Assembly: GCA_964036295.1 (NCBI GenBank)
Contig: OZ038465.1
Location: 1,699,615 to 1,763,614 of the forward strand
Length of the DNA stretch: 64,000 nucleotides
Origin: Plumapathes pennacea
Lineage: Eukaryota > Cnidaria > Anthozoa > Antipatharia > Myriopathidae
Direction: 5' to 3'
Of the stretch, positions 9,990 to 20,449 are shown piece by piece. The notes under the pieces were generated by a model. The model worked only from the letters and a program-made list of their open reading frames with translations, had not been told where the DNA came from and ran no database searches. A program made the position numbers and the translations under genes. The stretch's first letter is position 1. Every line of letters starts with the position of its first letter.

Positions 9990-10243
9990 TTGCTCGCGGT
10001 GCGCAGCTGCGGCGAGCTTAAAAATGGAGTTTTTTTTTTTTTGTTTTTCTTTCTTTCTGGGTCGAGAATCAGCACACGGTGATTGGTTCATATTGTCACG
10101 TGATATGCAATGACGTAAATTGACTCGCAAACAACTTGACAGTTGGGCTATCGAATTGCTCCGTTACTTGTGCGACAGAGTTATTTGCAATCCCGTAGCG
10201 GTTTCCATCAAATGATCGAATCCATCAAATTTCCACGGTGAAC
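9990..10243. repeat. Inverted duplicate of GPCR upstream sequence, left copy
   Basis: 10055-10165 matches the start-codon region of the GPCR locus (18435-18545) in the same orientation. 10170-10243 matches 18643-18712 in reverse complement. 9990-10165 also pairs as an inverted copy with 12080-12245, including the GCGAGCTTAAA block and T/A runs. Confidence 0.6.
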
Positions 10244-10451
10244 TTATGCCGCGGTCACACGGGTGCTAGAACCGTGCTTCTTTGATTTGAGAGCTCCGAA
10301 TGCAGTAGTGAACTCTTGTCGCAAAGGTCGCAGTTGCTCTCCCCGCTTTTAGGTGTCGTAGCTCTACTTTTATTTTCGATTCTTCTATAACAAATTCTAA
10401 AATGTCTGGAAAAGCACCGCAAGAGCCTTCTCGCCCACCACGGTCGTCTTC

Positions 10452-11250
10452 TAAGGGCCTGTTTACATCCTAGCACTAGGATCACCCTATCAGGCGAGCC
10501 GGTTTTACATTTGGTTTACATGCATCACCACCGGGGAGGTTTGATAAAGCGAGCAGTTATGCACCAGTCAATTGTAACCCCCACCCCAACCCCCCCAAAC
10601 CCCCCCCCCCCCCCACCTCGGGGAATGGTGGGGCAATGTGGGGCATTTTTTCGTTACAATTGACTGGTGCATTACCACAAGTAGACAATCAAAATGGCGA
10701 ACAAACGTCATTACGCAGTTTGGGTGCTCTTGCTGGCTGTATTAGTACAGATTGTTTACTTTCAACAGCAACTTGTGCTCCTTTTTAATTTAATGCTAAG
10801 ACTCCAGCAGCATCACGATCGCTCGTATCGTTCTCTTGATTCGCAAGCTCTGCCCTGCTACTGGTTTCATTAGAGCCAAATATGATTGGTGTGGCAGTGG
10901 AACATCGTACATAATCATCAACATCTAAGTCGCTTTTGTTCGGCAATGAGAATGGAAATTGTTGGCCTCTTGATTTCCCGCGCCCCGTCGCCATCTTGCT
11001 TTTGAAAACCCTGGCAACCGAGTTGTCCCCAGTTCGACCGTTTACATGACAAAATGCGTGCAAAACATATTACCAGATCATCCTAGCTCTCAGGGAGGTT
11101 GACCCTTGTGCTAGGGTCATCCTATCACACGAGACAAATCTAACCCTAGACACGTAAACAGAATGCGGAATACAATAGCCGCAGGTTGATCCTAGCAAGA
11201 GAGTGATCCTAGTGCTAGGATGACCCTCCCATCATGTAAACAGGCCCTAA
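10452..11250. mobile_element. PIF/Harbinger-type MITE inserted in the larger element
   Basis: 10455-11247 has perfect 14-bp inverted ends GGGCCTGTTTACAT and is flanked by TAA on both sides (10452-10454, 11248-11250), the TWA duplication typical of PIF/Harbinger. The interior has inverted sequence around CCTAGCACTAGGATCACC. It carries a further nested MITE at 10560-10671. Confidence 0.75.
10557..10674. mobile_element. Small nested MITE with TTA duplication
   Basis: 112-bp element 10560-10671 with perfect 19-bp inverted ends (TGCACCAGTCAATTGTAAC) and a TTA target duplication on each side. The middle is C-rich. It lies inside the 10455-11247 element and is therefore the youngest layer here. Confidence 0.8.
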
Positions 11251-11573
11251 GGCCCTGTTTACATGGAAGGAGGGTAACCCTCCCAGTAGGGACACCCTCC
11301 TAGAAGGGTCACCCTTCTCTATTGAAATTCCTTGTTCCGTTTACATGGTCGGTAGGGTCACCCCAGGAGGAGGGCTACCCTATCTTCTTGCTAGGGTTAC
11401 CCTCCCAGTAGGGATAACTTTTGGCCATGTAAACACTCGAGGGAGGGTTACCTTCCCAGGGGGGCTAAGTTTAGCGGTGCCAGGTTACTATCTCAAATTT
11501 CGCGACTGCGCGATTCCTTTCAGACTCTTGGCGAGATAACCCTAGGGATAACGCTTGGCATGTAAAGGGGGGC
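11251..11573. mobile_element. Second Harbinger-type MITE in tandem
   Basis: Begins GGCCCTGTTTACATGG directly after the TAA of the preceding element and ends near GGCATGTAAAGGGGGGC. The interior is a string of GGGTNACCCTCC motifs in both orientations. The right end is less well defined than the left. It interrupts the minus-strand ORF of the host element. Confidence 0.5.
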
Positions 11574-11952
11574 TATCTTCTGACCCTTCTTGGAGGGTGT
11601 CAGCGACTAGCCGTTGTCGTTGGAGGGCCATTAGCCATCTTCTCCTCCTGCGATTGACAATCCTGCATCTCCTCGCATATCGTATTCGGCAGAATATATA
11701 CATCAAGAGGACGCGGAGACTGTTCGGATCCATCGTCAATTGTATACCGTAATCAGAGCTTAATCGGAATTTAATCGAAAACATATTTAATCGGAACACA
11801 CTTGAACACATATGTCAACACCACCGCCCAAGCAAGCCGGCAAATGTCATGTGTGACCGAGGAGTGCTAATGACAAATTCTAGCATGCGCTTGAGTGACG
11901 TCACAAGCAAACACGCTTGAGCACACCTTCTAGGGCGCGTGTGACCGCGGCA

Positions 11953-12245
11953 TAGGAACGCAAGCCAAAATCATTCCCTAAAACCCAGTTTATCCGTGCA
12001 TGTTCCACAGAGCCAAACGGTGTTGAGTTTGGATGGGATGCAGATAACTTCTACATACAAGTAACAAACAATTCAATAGCCCACACTCAAGTTGTTCGCG
12101 AAATCAATTTACGTCTTCGCATGTCATGTGACAATGTGAACCAATCACCGTGTGCCGATTCTCGATCCAGAAAAAATCAAACGAAAAAAAAAAAATTGCA
12201 AATTTAAGCTCGCCACAGCGAGAGCAACAAGAAACGTAAAAACGA
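11953..12245. repeat. Inverted duplicate of GPCR 5' region, right copy
   Basis: 11955-12170 is the reverse complement of 18460-18640, the GPCR upstream sequence. It includes the start codon and the first residues (MSCDNV) of a GPCR paralogue, after which the frame runs into an A-rich tract. Together with 10055-10243 this forms an A-C'-B'-A' arrangement relative to the GPCR locus. Confidence 0.6.
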
Positions 12246-12339
12246 AAAATTTAAAGATAATCAAACGACTTCAAATAATGACTTCTATAATTAGCTTCAT
12301 TACTGTACTGTATTTTGCCTACGGCTGAAAACAGGTTTT

Positions 12340-13890
12340 TAAATAAACCCCCCTCTCTATTAAGGCCCCCTTCTCATGTTACTAAAACGCGAAACAGCGA
12401 AACAACGAAACAGCTAGTTATTAACTAAAATTAACGGTAATAATACCGAGATTATTACAGGGAAACAACTAAAATTTACTGCAATAGCTAATACCTATAT
12501 ATGAAGGATGATTATTGAACCTATTGCTCAGATAAACAAGCCCGTTGTCATGTTGCGTCAAGTTGGCATCAATCTGTCTTTGAGCACCGGTATTTCCGGA
12601 GTGTTTTTTTAACACTCACTATTTTTTTTTTAAAGTAACGGCATCAAAGAACAGATTTCCAATCACACACACTGAATACTCTAATGGTAAAATAGCTTAA
12701 ACTTTTGACGAACACTAGAATGAAGGGACTATATTTAATTGAGTCATTTCCAAGTGGGATCATACCATCACGCCCCACAGTGCCACTATCTGAAAACAGA
12801 GTTTAAGGCTATGTTTAAAACCTGGAATCGGGAACCCGGGAACAGGGAACGGGGAACCGGGAACCCGGGAACCGGGAACCGGGCTCCGATAAAGAAAAAA
12901 ATTGCATCTAAAGGTCCAAGAAGCACGCTTGTTTAGCAAATAATAAAATTATAGGCTGCTTTGTTTCTCGCGCACGGAGTTTGAATCATACATAAAAAGC
13001 TGATCTCCTCACCTTGAAGATGTCGTCCCCCTTTCGTGATCTACTTCATTGTCTCTAAGGATTAAAAATATCTTCAGTGAGTAAAAGTATACTGTGGACG
13101 ACTCAAAAGGATGAATATTTCTTAGCTTACCCTTCACTTTGCTCCGACATCGTGCACCATGCGATGATGAAACGAAAGACAGGCGTAATGAGCGGTCACT
13201 GGCTTCGCGATTCCCGGTTCCCGGTTCCCAGGTTCCCGGTTCCCAGGTTCCCGGTTCCCAGGTTCCCGGTTCCCCGTTCCCGGTTCCCGGGTTCCCGGGT
13301 TCCCGGGTTCCCGGGTTCCCGGGTTCCCGGGTTCCCGGTTCCCCGTTCCCGGGTTCCGGTTCCAGGTTTTAAACATAGCCCAGAGTTTAATTATCACCAA
13401 CGGTTGCGGTTCCGTGGGCTAGGGGTTTCCGTACGCCGTGAAGAATGTTCAAATCCCTTAGTTTCACGACAAGATCCCAGATGGATTTGACTCGTCATAC
13501 AACAATACCTGGGGCTGGATTGAGTTTCTCTGGAGCCATTTTATCATTAGAGTATTCTGTTCTTTGATGCTGTTTTAACTAAAAAGAATGAATGAGTTAC
13601 AACACTCCGGAAATACCGGAAATACCAGAGCTCAAAGACAGATGACAACGGGCTTGTTTATTTGTATAGGTATTAGTTATTGCAGTAAATTTTAGTTAAG
13701 AATTCGTTGTTCCCCGTAATAATCTCGGTATTAGTTATTACCGTTAATTTCAGTTAATAATTAGCTGTTTCGCTGTTTCGTTGTTTCGCTGTTTCGCGTT
13801 TTAGTAGCACCCCTTCTCAAGGGCAAAAGAAGAAATAAGCCCCCTCCCCCCCCCCCCCTCCCCAGGGGGGAGGGGCTTAATAGAGCTTTT
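12340..13890. repeat. Large palindromic (foldback) repeat with GGTTCCC minisatellite arms
   Basis: Left arm about 12345-12885 and right arm about 13205-13885 are inverted copies with indels. Matching landmarks are CTCTATTAAG at both outer ends, GCGAAACAGCGAAAC, GTAATAATCTCGG, AACACTCCGGAAATACCGG, and TTTAAAACCTGGAA next to the centre. The inner end of each arm is a GGGAACCCGGGAACCGG minisatellite: short on the left at about 12825-12885, longer on the right at 13208-13370. A roughly 320-bp unique spacer separates the arms. No transposase. The outer right end has a C/G-rich hairpin at about 13842-13876. Confidence 0.65.
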
Positions 13891-14261
13891 ATACGGTAAT
13901 CCTTTACTGCGCACTCAATTGCCGCAAAATATGTGTTTCAGTTCAGTCTTTATATCGCTTTTCAAAACAGAGTAGGCTATCGGGTTCAGAGCAGAGTTCA
14001 GAATGTACAGGACTGCGGAAACAATCAACAGATAGCGTGGCGGATTACACAATTCAACCATGACACAGAAACCCAGATAAGATCCAACCGAATAGCACAC
14101 TACAAACGAACCCACAACGGCGCCTGCAATCACCGCGGAAGAAGTTGTCTTGGCTGTGCTGTTGTTCACTGTGGTGACTGCTCCTGATTCCTGAGGCTGA
14201 TTAAAGTTTAACTGAGCCGCGATGGCAGTCCTCTCTCTTGAAAGTTTTCGAGCTATGTAGA

Positions 14262-17200
14262 TCATGTGACCGGTTGTTACGAAAACTAAGACCCATGAAA
14301 ACGAAGACCTAAGACCTAAGACCTAAGACCCAAAAACGAAGACCCCCCTAAAACTCTCGTAAGACGGCTCATAGGAGCCCGCGCTGTGTTCTGTTACTTT
14401 GTGCGAGTGTCTGTTTGATTCCACGTGCGTTTCAACGGGGGGTCTTAGTTTTCGTAATAACCCCTTCGTTTTACGAAAACTAAGACCCTATCACAAATTA
14501 GCCGTAACAAGCATAACTGCTTCCGTGCTGCGACCAGAGCGAACAGTCAAACGAATAAAGTCAAGCGGAGTTGTCTGTTTGATTCTACGTGCGTTTTAAG
14601 AGGGGGTCTTAGTTTTCGTAATAACCCCTTCGTTTTACGAAAACTAAGACCCTATCACAAATTAGCCGTAACAAGCACATCTGCCTCCGTGTTGCGACCA
14701 GGGTGAACAGTGAAACGAATAAAGTCAAACGGAGGTGTCTGTTTGATTCCACGTGCGTTTTAAGAGGGGGTCTTAGCTTTCGTAATAACCCCTTCGTTTT
14801 ACGAAAACTAAGACCCTATCACAAATTAGCCGTAACAAGCACATCTGCCTCCGTGTTGCGACCAGGGTGAACAGTGAAACGAATAAAGTCAAACAGAGGT
14901 GTCTGTTTGATTCCACGTGCGTTTTAAGAGGGGGTCTTAGTTTTCGTAATAACCCCTTCGTTTTACGAAAACTAAGACCCTATCACAAATTAGTCGTAAC
15001 AAGCATATCTGCTTCTTTGCTGCGACCGAGGCGAACAGTGAAACGAATAAAGCCAAACGGAGGTGTCTGTTTGGTTCAAAGTGCGTTTCAAGAGGGGGTC
15101 TTAGTTTTCGTAATAACCCCTTCGTTTTACGAAAACTAAGACCCTATCACAAATTAGCCGTAACAAGCACATCTGCCTCCGTGTTGCGACCGAGGCGAAC
15201 AGTGAAACGAATAAAGTCAAACGGAGGTGTCTGTTTGGTTCTACGTGCGTTTTAAGAGGGGGTCTTAGTTTTCGTAATAGCCCCTTCGTTTTACGAAAAC
15301 TAAGACCCTATCACAACTTTGCCATAACAAGCACATCTAGACAAGACCCCAATAGGTTGGTACGAATAACAAGCATATTTGCGGTCAGAAGTGCGAGGAA
15401 GTATAATTGCATGCATTATCAATTTAATTAAACGAAGAAATGTCGCACATTCCTGCGACATTCGCACCTTTGACAGATGCAAAAGAGTAAAGAAGTCAGG
15501 AGTAATAAAAATTAGCGTGTGGTCATTCTGATTTCGTAAATGACTTTTGATATTTTAGCTTACTATTTCATTTGCTTAATGATAAAAAATAAATAAAAAC
15601 AGTAAAGGTATTTCGATAACTGTCAGTTGTCCAAATCGAGAAGCCTTTTAAACCGGAAGTTGACATCATCAATCGGACAAAAAGAAAATCTCACGCTCCT
15701 GGGGTTCGCGTCGCACATACAAAATTTGCATGTTTAGTTCCACACTATACTCTTCGCAATGTGACCTGATAGAGCAAATATGTCTTCCAAGTTTCCAACT
15801 TTGAAGCCATCTACGGCACCAGACGCGCTAGGATCCCTGTTGGGCGCAAATGTTCCCTTATTCAACTGGACGGAGCTGTTCGAAAAAGAAGATCGTAGTA
15901 TAAATAGAAAAAGAAGATCCCATTGGTCAAGGCACGTTCGGCTCTGTGTTTGTTGCGAAAAGAGGAAGCTGTGAGGGAGAGAAGGTTGTCATTAAGAAAA
16001 TTTTGAGCAAGGAGACGTACGAGCAATGCCTTTTTCTCAGGGATTTTTAAAAGTTTCTCTTTTTTTGGTTTTCAAATTTGAAATATATGAACTCTAAACA
16101 TTATGCAGAGAACTTTTTAAATTGCTGTCTTATGAAGCGGTGCCCCAAGGAAACAATACTTTGTAAGCTTTTATTCACCATTGACAAGTGTTAATTGCTA
16201 TAAGATTGAGGTATTCTCTACAATGTCACAATTTATGTTCTTTCGATTCTTTCGAGCCTGTAACCTGTTTTTCGCCATAATGTATAAATCGTAAATCAAA
16301 ATATTGTATCACATTCCATAACAATGCCAATTATGCTGTTATTGATGAATATACGTGATTTTACAATGAATGAGGCTTCCTGTCTGGTTACGTATTTACG
16401 AACTCCCAGTACTTCGGACGTCACCGTAGACTAAAACATCCGCTAAACTGTTCTGTTGAAACGCACTTAGAGGAAGAAATACAGCACAGCCTCCCATCAA
16501 TATTACATATGTTTATTATGGCTAAATTGTGGTAGGGTCTTAGTTTTCGTAAAAGGAAGGGGATATTACGAAAACTAAGACCCCCTCTTGAAACGCACGT
16601 GGAATCAAACAGACACCTCCGTTTGACTTTATTCGTTTCACTGTTCGCCTCGGTCGCAACAAAGAAGCAGATATGCTTGTTACGACTAATTTGTGATAGG
16701 GTCTTAGTTTTCGTAAAACGAAGGGGTTATTACGAAAACTAAGACCCCCCGTTAAAACGCACGTGGAATCAAACAGACACCTCTGTTTGACTTTATTCGT
16801 TTCACTGTTCACCCTGGTCGCAACACGGAGGCAGATGTGCTTGTTACGGCTAATTTGTGATAGGGTCTTAGTTTTCGTAAAACGAAGGGGTTATTACGAA
16901 AACTAAGACCCCCCGTTAAAACGCACGTGGAATCAAACAGACACCTCTGTTTGACTTTATTTGTTTCACTGTTCACCCTGGTCGCAACACGGAGGCAGAT
17001 GTGCTTGTTACGGCTAATTTGTGATAGGGTCTTAGTTTTCGTAAAACGAAGGGGTTATTACGAAAACTAAGACCCCCCGTTAAAACGCACGTGGAATCAA
17101 ACAGACACCTCTGTTTGACTTTATTTGTTTCACTGTTCACCCTGGTCGCAACACGGAGGCAGATGTGCTTGTTACGGCTAATTTGTGATAGGGTCTTAGT

Positions 17201-17909
17201 TTTCGTAAAACGAAGGGGTTATTACGAAAACTAAGACCCCCCGTTAAAACGCACGTGGAATCAAACAGACACCTCTGTTTGACTTTATTTGTTTCACTGT
17301 TCACCCTGGTCGCAACACGGAGGCAGATGTGCTTGTTACGGCTAATTTGTGATAGGGTCTTAGTTTTCGTAAAACGAAGGGGTTATCACGAAAACTAAGA
17401 CCCCCTCTTAAAACGCACGTGGAATCAAACAGACACCTCCGTTTGACTTTATTCGTTTCACTGTTCACCCTGGTCGCAACACGGAGGCAGATGTGCTTGT
17501 TACGGCTAATTTGTGATAGGGTCTTAGTTTTCGTAAAACGAAGGGGTTATTACGAAAACTAAGACCCCCTCTTAAAACGCACGTAGAATCAAACAGACAA
17601 CTCCGCTTGACTTTATTCGTTTGACTGTTCGCTCTGGTCGCAGCACGGAAGCAGTTATGCTTGTTACGGCTAATTTGTGATAGGGTCTTAGTTTTCGTAA
17701 AACGAAGGGGCTATTACGAAAACTAAGACCCCCCGTTAAAACGCACGTGGAATCAAACAGACACTCGCACAAAGTAACAGAACACAGCGCGGGCTCCTAT
17801 GAGCCGTCTTACGAGAGTTTTAGGGGGGTCTTCGTTTTTGGGTCTTAGGTCTTAGGTCTTAGGTCTTCGTTTTCATGGGTCTTAGTTTTCGTAACAACCT
17901 CATGTGACC
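14262..17909. mobile_element. Foldback (Mutator-like) element with 164-bp arm repeats
   Basis: 3,628-bp element (14272-17899) with inverted ends beginning GGTTGTTACGAAAACTAAG. It is flanked by an exact 10-bp target duplication TCATGTGACC (14262-14271, 17900-17909). The left arm (to about 15330) has six and the right arm (from about 16520) eight tandem units of exactly 164 bp, in opposite orientation. Each unit contains a 17-bp palindrome matching the element terminus. The centre (15330-16520) is AT-rich and carries a kinase gene fragment. No transposase is present. A 9-11 bp duplication plus long repetitive arms fits Mutator-like foldback elements. Confidence 0.85.
15780..16050 (+). pseudogene. 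Captured protein-kinase N-lobe fragment inside the foldback element
   Basis: From ATG 15780 the frame reads MSSKFPTLKPSTAPD and continues to FNWTELFEKED. A 25-bp insertion (a repeat of GAAAAAGAAGATC plus 12 bp, about 15894-15919) then shifts the frame. After it the next frame reads DPIGQGTFGSVFVAKRG and VVIKKIL, a glycine-rich loop and a beta-3 Lys strand, stopping at TAA 16050. This is the 5' end of a kinase gene, perhaps with some upstream sequence, now broken and truncated. Confidence 0.7.
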
Positions 17910-18476
17910 AGTGGCGAGAGAGAGGAAGACAGAGGGAAAGACGATAAATATGACCGCAAAAACCACAGAAAGCACCTTCCATGTCTTCCTGAAAGATGTA
18001 TAGCCGCCTAACAGTTCTATGGGCAGTGAAATAAAGAACCAAACGAGTGCACAAAACCACGCTGATGAGATCACGAGGAGAACTCGCTTCGTGCTCATGA
18101 GTTCGTTGTATCTCAAGGACCACACGACGGAGATGTAGCGGTCTGCTACCAAACAACACAAGTTAGTTATCGATGCAGAGACGCACACAAAGTAAACGTA
18201 CGCAACTGCTCTGTACTGAGGACAAGTTATATCACCAGGTTCACAAAGGACCGAATGCGGAATGGAACTCAGCCCAACACTAAAATCGGCCACGGCAAGC
18301 GACAGGATAAACCAGTTGGCGGTGTTGTGAAGTTGTGGTCGTCCGATGATAACGTAGCACACGATACCATTTGTGACCACTGCAAAGACAGCCACAACAC
18401 AAGAGACGATCCTAAAGCTGAGAAACTCCATTATTGCTGTTCTGGGTCGAGGATTGGTTACATTGTCACATGACAT

Positions 18477-20449
18477 GCGAAGACGTAACTTGACTTCGCG
18501 AACAACTTGAGTGTGAGCTATTGAATTGTTCGTTACGTGTATGTAGAAGTTATCTGCATCCCATCCAAACTCAACACCGTTTGGCTCTGTGGAACTTGCA
18601 CGGATAAACTGGATTTTAGGGAATGATTTTGGCTTGCGTTCCCAAGTTCATCGCGGAAATTTGGTGGATTCGATATTTGATGGATACCGCTAGGGAATTG
18701 CAAATAACTCTGTCGCCGCTAATTATTTAGTCCGGACGAAACTTTCTGTGGCGGCACGAAATACTTCTGGGAAGATAACAGGCCGAAAACGGAAACCAAA
18801 GCTACGATGAGCTTTAGCCGTAAAACAATGGCGATTTATTTTTCGCAGTGGTCACTGTATTCTTGGTTTGCATGTGACGTCATAAGAAGGCCATCACAGA
18901 AGTAACGCACCCTACAAGTCCGATACACTAATATGTTCAAGACTGTTATGCCTTAATACTTACTGCAAAATTCTGGGTCGACACAAAATATCTATCGGGA
19001 GCTATGGACGTTTGAATACCGTGACAACAAAACCGTGTGACACGCTCGTGGCCGACTAAAATCGTTGCTTGTGTCTGAATTATAAAGTTTTCCTTCACGA
19101 AACATTTTAAAATTGGCACTGCGAAGGATGTGAAGTAACATAGAATCAAACTGAGTCGTACATCAGCTTCATTTCGTGTTCCGAGTTATTGGCCGCCATG
19201 TTGGTGTACAACTTTGGTCCACCAACATGGCGCCGCATACAAACTCTTATCAAATCTCCAAAAAACAAATTGCCGCTGCTTCGCCAAAATTAAGCCTGGA
19301 CAATCCAAAATTGGCATCTGGACTAATTCAGGTGTGCTCTTTTCAGTTCTGGAGTCAGAAAGGTACAATCTGTTATTTTGGAGGGTGCTGCGGTCACGTG
19401 ACCCGTGAAAACCACGTGAGTGCAAACCAAGAATACTAGAAATGAAAAATAAACCAAAATAGTCCTGAGCATTGAGTTTGCAGTCACAAATGGACAGAAC
19501 ACGTTGTGAACAAAACCGCAATAACATTGTAAACAACTATCGAGTTACATATTCCTCGCTTTCAATTTTATATTTGCTACAAAGCACGAATACTCGAAAG
19601 CTTGATAGAAGAAACGCATTCAGTTAATAAAAGAAACAGATAAGTATTGAAGCGAAGGCTGGATTCATCGTGGCCCCTGATTAGAAATAAGTGTTCGATG
19701 TCAAACTGCCAAAATCGATTGTGCATAAAAAGATATGTCACGCATTACTCAGCTTTTCTTGCCGGCTGACCCCTTCGCTCCTAAGCTCAAAATGAAGAGT
19801 CACTCAACCTTTAAGGGGCGAGTGTATGAGTGTTGTAATGATAATTTATAGTTTAACCAGGCTTCATTTAAGCAAGGTGTCAAAAGCCAAGTTCTCTAGT
19901 GCTTTTTCTGGTGAGAAACTGGAAGTCTCTCTTGGGAGTTCCGCTCTTGTCCCAACTTTCCATTTTAGTATATTCTGGTCTCGACGCAACTAACGCCGCG
20001 AGCTCACTGGCAACGCCAGTCTAGTTGCCGTTTATTGTTAATATTAATTTACATAGTTGAAGTCTAAGAATAATCAGAGTAAACTTACTAAATCTTCAAA
20101 TTGTATTAAAACAATGGCGGGTAATCTGAAGACTCAGCCTTCACTGATCGAAACTGTTTAAGCTGGTCATGTGGTTCTCGTTCGTTTAAACATCTTTTTC
20201 TGCTGTGCATGTCTTCTGATACGTTCTGTTATCTGTTGGATGTCCACGTCATCATCTGTTACTGTACAAAAAGAATCGAGTATTAAAACATCTCAAAATA
20301 TACGGCTGCGCATTACATACACAGCACTGCGTTACTACATCCAGCAACTAACAGGCAAAATAGATACAACATCTGAAAAAGTTCCGACCAGAGGTACAAA
20401 TAGTTCCACAAATCCGCGTGACACTGAATGGCAAAATCATGAAAAGTCT
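18477..20449. other. GPCR upstream sequence and a TE-like inverted repeat; no gene seen
   Basis: 18477-18720 is the GPCR 5' flank, duplicated at 10-12 kb. 18855-19437 may be a transposon remnant, since TATTCTTGGTTTGCA at its left end returns inverted at the right. Inside it 19191-19238 has an inverted GGCCGCCATGTTGGTG pair. The rest has no clear coding signal; one 108-codon frame at 20171-20497 starts with GTG and overlaps, antisense, the last exon of the next gene. Confidence 0.4.

Larger units (their letters stand above)
10244..11954. mobile_element. Harbinger-like DNA transposon, broken by nested elements
   Basis: Terminal inverted repeats TGCCGCGGTCACACG at 10247 and its complement ending at 11952. 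A TTA target duplication is intact on the left (10244-10246) and TA remains on the right. The uninserted site is visible at the GPCR locus near 18645, where the two flanks are contiguous. On the minus strand an ORF starts at ATG 11733 (MDPNSLRVLLMYIFCRIRYA) and resumes near 10450 (RRRPWWARRLLRCFSRHF), ending about 10257. It is split by two tandem inserted MITEs. Arg-rich N-termini with RRPWW occur in HARBI1-like proteins; this assignment is inference. Confidence 0.55.
13915..18476 (-). pseudogene. Class A GPCR interrupted by a foldback transposon
   Basis: The N-terminal part (17900-18476) starts at ATG 18476 (MSCDNVTNPRPRT, with an NVT glycosylation sequon) and encodes TM1-TM5. It shows Asn in TM1 (VVTNGIV), Asp in TM2 (SLAVAD), a conserved extracellular Cys, the ADRY motif after TM3 and Trp in TM4. 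The C-terminal part (13915-14271) encodes intracellular loop 3, TM6 and TM7 with LNSALNPIAY and a short tail ending HIFCGN. The two halves are in the same frame on each side of the 10-bp target duplication, so the gene looks intact apart from the insertion. As it stands the frame stops about 17 codons into the element, after TM5. The ligand is unknown; the TM7 pattern is amine/MECA-like. If the insertion is polymorphic, this may be a functional gene in other individuals. Confidence 0.85.

Noticed and set aside
14272..17899. 164-bp direct repeats considered as a CRISPR-like array or satellite
   Set aside because: The units are contiguous without unique spacers, lie in two inverted arms, and are bounded by a target duplication, so they are part of a transposon.
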